Shown: one piece after another, positions 59,775 through 64,000 of the stretch | Layout: each line of letters begins with the position of its first letter | Numbering within the stretch: the first letter of the stretch is position 1 | Assembly: GCF_009687885.1 (NCBI RefSeq) | Contig: NZ_BLAF01000004.1 | Coordinates: forward strand, 1-64,000 | Length of the DNA stretch: 64,000 nucleotides | From: Acrocarpospora pleiomorpha | GTDB lineage: Bacteria > Actinomycetota > Actinomycetes > Streptosporangiales > Streptosporangiaceae | Direction: 5' to 3' | Translations under genes and position numbers: made by a program | Notes under the pieces: model-generated | Told to the model about the DNA's origin: nothing | Database searches by the model: none | Seen by the model: only the letters and a program-made list of their open reading frames with translations

Positions 59775-61091
59775 GTGCGCGGGGACCTGAATGAGGACGC
59801 CGTCCAGGCCTACATCTACGGCTATCCCCTGGTCCTGATGGAGACCTCCAAGAAGACCCTGACCAATGTGGAGAAGCCGGATCCGGTCACCTTCAGGGCG
59901 CCGATCAACCAGTTCGGGAAGGGCGAGAACGTCCCCGGGCCCGAGTTCAAAGGCGTGGTGTCGCCGAACGTCGACACCCTCTACACCTCCGCCTGGCTGG
60001 ATCTGACCAAGGAACCCATCGTGCTGCACGTGCCGGACACCCACGGCCGCTACTACCTGATGCCCATGCTGGACGGCTGGACCAACGTGTTCGCCTCACC
60101 GGGCAAGAGGACCACCGGCACCGGGGAAGGCGTTTTCGCCATCACCGCCCCGGGCTGGCGCGGCGCTCTTCCGGAGGGGGTCAAGCAGCTCAAGTCACCC
60201 ACCAGCACGGCGTGGATCCTGGGCCGCACCCAGCTCAACGGTCCTTCCGACCTGCCCGCCGTCCAAGAGCTCGTGGCCCAGTACACGCTTCAGCCGCTCA
60301 GCACGTACGGCAACGGCACGTACACGCCTCCGGTCGGGAAGGTCGATCCCGCCATCTCCGCCACCTCTCCACCAACTCAGGTCGAGAAGATGACCGCCCA
60401 GACCTTCTTCTCCCACCTGGCCACCGCCATGCGGACCAACCCCCCGGCCCCGGCGGACGCGCCCATGGTCGCCACGCTGGCCAAGCTCGGCATCCAGCCG
60501 GGCCGGCCGTTCAACGCCGACACCCTCGACGAGACCACGACACAGGCGCTCAACCAGGCGCCGGCCGAGGCACAGAAACGGATCAAGGCGGGCGTCGCCG
60601 CGCTGGGCAATGACGTCAACGGCTGGCGATACGCCACCAACCTGGGCAGCTACGGCACCGACTATCTCCGGCGCGCGGCCACCGCCTGGCAGGGCCTGGG
60701 CGCGAACCTGCCCCAGGACACCATCTATCCGCTGACCTTCGTCGACGGCAAGGAGCAGCAGCTGAACGGCGCCAGCAAGTACACCATCCACTTCGAACCC
60801 GGCCAGACCCCTCCGGCCAGCGCGTTCTGGTCGATCACCATGTACGACGCCCAAGGATTCCTGCTCGAAAACCCCATCGACCGGTACGAGATCGGGCACA
60901 CCGTCAAGCCGGCCGCCAACGCGGACGGGTCAGTGGATCTGTCCATCCAGCACGACCCTCCCGCGGGCGGCCAGTCCAACTGGCTACCCGCCCCGACCGG
61001 CGACTTCAACCTCATGCTCCGCATGTACTGGCCCAAGCGGAGCGCCATCGACGGCACCTGGAAACCCCCCGCGATCACCAGGGCCTCGTGA
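59775..61091 (+). CDS. DUF1254/DUF1214 domain protein
   Basis: This 438-aa protein has the N-terminal DUF1254 domain (EDAVQAYIYGYPLVLMET; SPNVDTLYTSAWLDLTKEP; RYYLMPMLDGWTNVFASPG) and the C-terminal DUF1214 domain (FWSITMYDAQGFLLENPI ... LMLRMYWPK). GTG 59775 starts right before the domain; the long frame to 59664 has no family support. Most relatives carry a signal peptide that is absent here. The biochemical role is unknown. Confidence 0.87.
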   Translation: MRGDLNEDAVQAYIYGYPLVLMETSKKTLTNVEKPDPVTFRAPINQFGKGENVPGPEFKGVVSPNVDTLYTSAWLDLTKEPIVLHVPDTHGRYYLMPMLDGWTNVFASPGKRTTGTGEGVFAITAPGWRGALPEGVKQLKSPTSTAWILGRTQLNGPSDLPAVQELVAQYTLQPLSTYGNGTYTPPVGKVDPAISATSPPTQVEKMTAQTFFSHLATAMRTNPPAPADAPMVATLAKLGIQPGRPFNADTLDETTTQALNQAPAEAQKRIKAGVAALGNDVNGWRYATNLGSYGTDYLRRAATAWQGLGANLPQDTIYPLTFVDGKEQQLNGASKYTIHFEPGQTPPASAFWSITMYDAQGFLLENPIDRYEIGHTVKPAANADGSVDLSIQHDPPAGGQSNWLPAPTGDFNLMLRMYWPKRSAIDGTWKPPAITRAS

Positions 61092-61105
61092 ATGGGCGTG
61101 GTCCG

Positions 61106-61861
61106 TTACGTGCTCTCGGTGACCCGAACCCGGGAATGCCTTCGAACGGTCTCAGGTCTGACCCCCGAAAACTGATCGACCCAGTGCGCGATCGCCTCGT
61201 TGGAGTTCCTGATGTGCTCCGTCATCAAGCGGCGGGCCAGGCCGGCGTCCTGCGCCAGGATGGCATTCGTGATGGCCTCGTGCTCCTGCAGGTTCTTCCT
61301 GATCAGCCGCGAGTTGCCCGCGTAGGCGCCAAACGAGAGATTGTGCGGGAGCCGGCGACGCAACTCGCGGATCGTCAAGGTGAGGTACTTGTTGCCGGCG
61401 GCCTCGAGAATCACTGAATGAAAGTGATCGTTCGATTTGGCCCAGCGTTCGGCTTGGACTGCGACGGGCTCGTCGAGGGAGGCACGGAACTCATCCCACG
61501 ACCGCATCATGCGCAGAGTTTGCCGGTCGTCGATCCGATCGCAGGCCAGTGCGGCAGCCAGACCCTCCAGCTCAGCCCGCACCTGTCCGATCTCGCGGAT
61601 GTCATGGCCCGACTGACCGTTGACCTGGGCGCCCCGGTTCGGAGCGATCGTCACGATGCCCTGCGACGCCAGGATCCGTAGCGCTTCACGGACCGGCGTT
61701 CTGCTGATCCCGAACTCCTCGGCCAGCGCGCTGTGGCGAAGCCATGTCCCTATCGGGATCTCCCCCGAGATGATGCGTCGCTGGAGCACGGCGACGAGCT
61801 GATCGCTCAGCGACGCGCCCTGGGGGGCGAGGTCATCATCGAGCACCACGTCTTCAGCCAC
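61106..61861 (-). CDS. GntR family regulator, FCD subgroup
   Basis: This 251-aa regulator has a winged helix (EFGISRTPVREALRILASQG, residues about 49-68) and an FCD domain with metal histidines (NDHFHSVIL, EHEAITNAIL, MTEHIRNS). It lies downstream of the gamma-glutamyltransferase gene on the same strand with a 91-nt gap. It probably controls that unit. I saw no clear palindrome in the gap. Confidence 0.92.
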   Translation of the reverse strand: MAEDVVLDDDLAPQGASLSDQLVAVLQRRIISGEIPIGTWLRHSALAEEFGISRTPVREALRILASQGIVTIAPNRGAQVNGQSGHDIREIGQVRAELEGLAAALACDRIDDRQTLRMMRSWDEFRASLDEPVAVQAERWAKSNDHFHSVILEAAGNKYLTLTIRELRRRLPHNLSFGAYAGNSRLIRKNLQEHEAITNAILAQDAGLARRLMTEHIRNSNEAIAHWVDQFSGVRPETVRRHSRVRVTEST

Positions 61862-61952
61862 CGCAGATGGTTTCCCTCACCCAGTCGGTCGCGCCGATCA
61901 TCATGGACCCACTAATTCTAGCGCACTGCATCCAATCACTCGGCAATTGAGT

Positions 61953-63761
61953 TCATCGCCCCACCGCGTATCCCTGGGCGCCGCGTGGGTTGGCGGCGCC
62001 CTCGATCAGGCCACGGGATCGATCGACTCGCACCGAGGAAAGGCGGCCGAGCGCCCAGTCACCGGCTCGACGGATCACGTGACCCATCGCCTCGAGCTCG
62101 TCGATGACCGCCGGGCCGAACCGATCTTCCAGGACCAGCCCTCCCGGCTCCCAGGTGTGCGGCCAGAAACTCCCCGGGAAGCTGGTCGTATGGAACATCG
62201 GCGCCTCGATGGCCTCTTGCGCTCCGAAGCCGGCGATCAACGTTCGCATCAGATACACGAGTTGCCACTGGTCCTGCTGATCCCCGCCCGGACTGCCGAG
62301 CGCCGTGACGGTGTCCGCGGACGTGACGATCGTGGGCGTCAGCGTGGTACGTGGCCGCTTGCCGGGTCGCAACGCCGAAGGGCTCGCTGGGTCCAGATGG
62401 GTCATCTGAAGCCTTGTTCCCAAGCAGAATCCGAGCTCGGGAATCGCCGGCGACGACTGCAGCCACCCACCCGATGGCGTGGCGGACACGGCGTTGCCCC
62501 AGCGGTCGACGACGTCGAGGTGGCACGTGTCGCCGCGCACCTCGCCCGTCACCCGCACCGTTGGTTCACCGATCGCCACCGACTCGTCGTCGGCCGCGAT
62601 CGTCAGTCGTGGCCGGTAAGGCTGAGGCAGCCCGACGAACGAGCCAGGACGAAGGTCATGGGAAGCTCGCCCGCCGATCAGCTCTCTCCGTTCCTTCGCG
62701 TACTCGGCCGAGAGCAACGTGGCCACCACGTCCGCATCGAGACCGTCGCCGTAGTAGGCCTCACGATCGGCGAGCGCCAGCTTCATCGCCTCGACCACAC
62801 GATGCAGTCCCGCAGGGGTATCGACGTCAATCTGGTCGTCGGCGAAACCGTCCAGGATCGCGAGGGCCTGCAGCAGTGCGGGACCTTGGCTCCACGGACC
62901 GGCCTTGTGGATTCGGTGACCACGGAAGTTCAGGGCGACCGCGGGTTCCAGGTGCGCTCGGTATCCCGCCATGTCCCGCGCCGTGAGCACCCCGCGGTGC
63001 GACGTCCCGGAGGCGTGCCGGTGCGTGACATCGGCGACGAACCGCTCAATCGCCTCAGCGACGAAGCCGCTACCCCAGACCGCCCTCGCCGCGTCGATCG
63101 TGTCCCGCCGCCCACGGCCCTTCGCCGCGGCCGACGCTTCCGCGCGGAGACGGCGCAACGTGGCGGCGTACGCCGGGTTGGTGATGATCTGACCAGGCCG
63201 GGGTGACGCTCCGCCAGGAAGCCAAAGGTCGGCCGACGTACTCCAGTCTTGGACGAAGAGGTCGCGGACCATCACGATGACCTCACGGGCGCGCGCCACG
63301 ATGGGATGCCCGTTCTCGGCATAGTCGATGGCGTACGCCAGCACCTCGTCAAGCTCCCAGGTGCCGTAGTCGCGCAGCAGCAGAAGCCAGGCGTCGACGG
63401 CACCGGGAATGGCCGCCGCCAATGCCCCGGCGCCCGGAACAGCGTCGAGGCCCTCGGCGTGAAAGTGCTCGATGGTCGCGCCTCGCGGCGCGGGTCCTTG
63501 GCCGCACAGCACCTGGACAGGCTGATCGACGGGTGCGATGAGCGCCACCAGGTCCCCGCCCGGCCCATTGAGATGAGGCTCAACAATGTGCAGCACGAAG
63601 GCGGCCGAGGCCGCCGCGTCAAAGGCGTTGCCGCCACGCTCCAGGACAGACTGCGCGACGCCCGAGGCGATCCAGTGAGTGGATGCGCAGACGCCGAAGC
63701 TTCCGACGACATTCGGCCGTGCCAGGAAGGCCGGGGCACGGAACCGCGAGGGCACACTCAT
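61953..63761 (-). CDS. Gamma-glutamyltransferase family protein
   Basis: This 602-aa Ntn-hydrolase-type protein has the family N-terminal part (ASGVAQSVLERGGNAFDAA; EPHLNGPGGDLVAL) and the self-cleavage site with the nucleophilic Thr in GDTCHLDVVDRWGNAVS (near residue 412). The C-terminal part has ALGSPGGDQQDQWQLVY. No signal peptide is visible, so it may be a cytoplasmic amidohydrolase-like member rather than a glutathione enzyme. It overlaps the upstream hydrolase gene by ATGA. Confidence 0.9.
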   Translation of the reverse strand: MSVPSRFRAPAFLARPNVVGSFGVCASTHWIASGVAQSVLERGGNAFDAAASAAFVLHIVEPHLNGPGGDLVALIAPVDQPVQVLCGQGPAPRGATIEHFHAEGLDAVPGAGALAAAIPGAVDAWLLLLRDYGTWELDEVLAYAIDYAENGHPIVARAREVIVMVRDLFVQDWSTSADLWLPGGASPRPGQIITNPAYAATLRRLRAEASAAAKGRGRRDTIDAARAVWGSGFVAEAIERFVADVTHRHASGTSHRGVLTARDMAGYRAHLEPAVALNFRGHRIHKAGPWSQGPALLQALAILDGFADDQIDVDTPAGLHRVVEAMKLALADREAYYGDGLDADVVATLLSAEYAKERRELIGGRASHDLRPGSFVGLPQPYRPRLTIAADDESVAIGEPTVRVTGEVRGDTCHLDVVDRWGNAVSATPSGGWLQSSPAIPELGFCLGTRLQMTHLDPASPSALRPGKRPRTTLTPTIVTSADTVTALGSPGGDQQDQWQLVYLMRTLIAGFGAQEAIEAPMFHTTSFPGSFWPHTWEPGGLVLEDRFGPAVIDELEAMGHVIRRAGDWALGRLSSVRVDRSRGLIEGAANPRGAQGYAVGR

Positions 63762-64000
63762 CTACGACCGCCGTCCCGGGCCCAGGCGGCGAACAAGAAC
63801 TCGATCGTGGGGTCCACGATCTCCGGTTCGGCGAACACGGGCGACGCGTGCTCCTGCCCGTCGACGACGACGAGCTCGCAGGATCCACCCCGCTCGGCGA
63901 TGGCGTCTCGAAGCATCCGGCTCTGGGCGAGTGGCACCGTGCGGTCCGCGCTACCGTGCGCGAGGAGGAACGCCGGCAGCCGCTCCGCCCGCCGAGCCGC
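63758..64000 (-). CDS. Alpha/beta hydrolase (dienelactone/prolyl-oligopeptidase type), C-terminal part
   Basis: The last 80 codons are present; the gene continues past the right edge. The frame reads LLAHGSADRTVPLAQSRML (catalytic Asp in GSADRTVP) and DGQEHASPVF (catalytic His), the usual end of an alpha/beta hydrolase. Its TGA overlaps the start of the gamma-glutamyltransferase gene, so the two are co-translated. An esterase or amidase acting with the next enzyme is likely. Confidence 0.8.
   Translation of the reverse strand, partial: AARRAERLPAFLLAHGSADRTVPLAQSRMLRDAIAERGGSCELVVVDGQEHASPVFAEPEIVDPTIEFLFAAWARDGGRR

Overview
The window is high-GC actinobacterial DNA. Gene families and style (GTG starts, ATGA/GTGA overlaps, PadR, GntR and TetR regulators, a GerW-type sporulation protein, a DUF732 lipoprotein, an Rv1733c-like membrane protein) point to a filamentous actinomycete, perhaps Streptosporangiaceae. 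That family placement is inference. I saw no rRNA, tRNA, CRISPR array or insertion sequence.

Region 1 (1-18248, + strand) is one long acyl-CoA catabolic block. It holds a pair of acyl-CoA dehydrogenases, a branched-chain-type ABC importer (including a permease-ATPase fusion), an SDR, a CaiB-type CoA transferase, an ADP-forming acyl-CoA synthetase, two MaoC-fold proteins, a DUF35 Zn-ribbon protein, a cysteine-less thiolase homologue, two enoyl-CoA hydratases, a private ETF pair and an MFS transporter. The acyl-CoA dehydrogenase pair, MaoC pair, DUF35 protein and thiolase-like protein copy the logic of the mycobacterial igr steroid side-chain (retro-aldol) system. A palindrome CTGAAT-N3-ATTCAG occurs at 70-84 and 258-272, with a degenerate copy at 2594-2608, and looks like the operator of this regulon. 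A probable divergent MFS gene leaves the window at the left edge.

Region 2 (18377-32889) starts with panD. Next comes a divergent unit: rraA-like, MFS and GntR genes on the - strand, and on the + strand a ten-gene operon. That operon encodes a Fbp-type ABC importer, an isocitrate/isopropylmalate-type dehydrogenase, an Asp/Glu-racemase-like protein, an OtnK-type acid-sugar kinase, an OtnC-type aldolase/decarboxylase, an Ldh2-type dehydrogenase, an ABM-domain protein and a full aconitase. It reads as an acid-sugar or polycarboxylate degradation system whose substrate I cannot name. The GntR gene and the operon share an oriented 11-bp element, TAGGTTATAAC.

Region 3 (32898-37022) holds an MMPL exporter with its TetR repressor, which has a 35-bp inverted-repeat operator, and a secreted GH43 glycosidase.

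Region 4 (37063-55615) resembles a dormancy/low-oxygen island of the mycobacterial DosR type. It encodes a P3B-type Mg2+ ATPase, DoxX, a DUF4389 protein, an Rv1733c-like protein, an unusual sigma factor lacking region 3, a multicopper oxidase, a two-domain universal stress protein, four CBS-BON proteins plus a relic of a fifth, an M50-CBS protease, GerW, and a GH65 phosphorylase with its beta-phosphoglucomutase. Six intergenic 15-bp boxes resembling the DosR box (about RGGACNTTCGKCYCT) precede the ATPase, DoxX, DUF4389/Rv1733c-like, USP, M50 and CBS-BON genes. In four cases the box ends 49-61 bp before the start codon.

Region 5 (55800-64000) has a PadR-controlled MacB/FtsX-type ABC system with a TTGACA promoter overlain by two operator copies, a DUF732 lipoprotein, a DUF1254 protein with a possible leader peptide, and a - strand set of GntR regulator, gamma-glutamyltransferase and alpha/beta hydrolase cut by the right edge.
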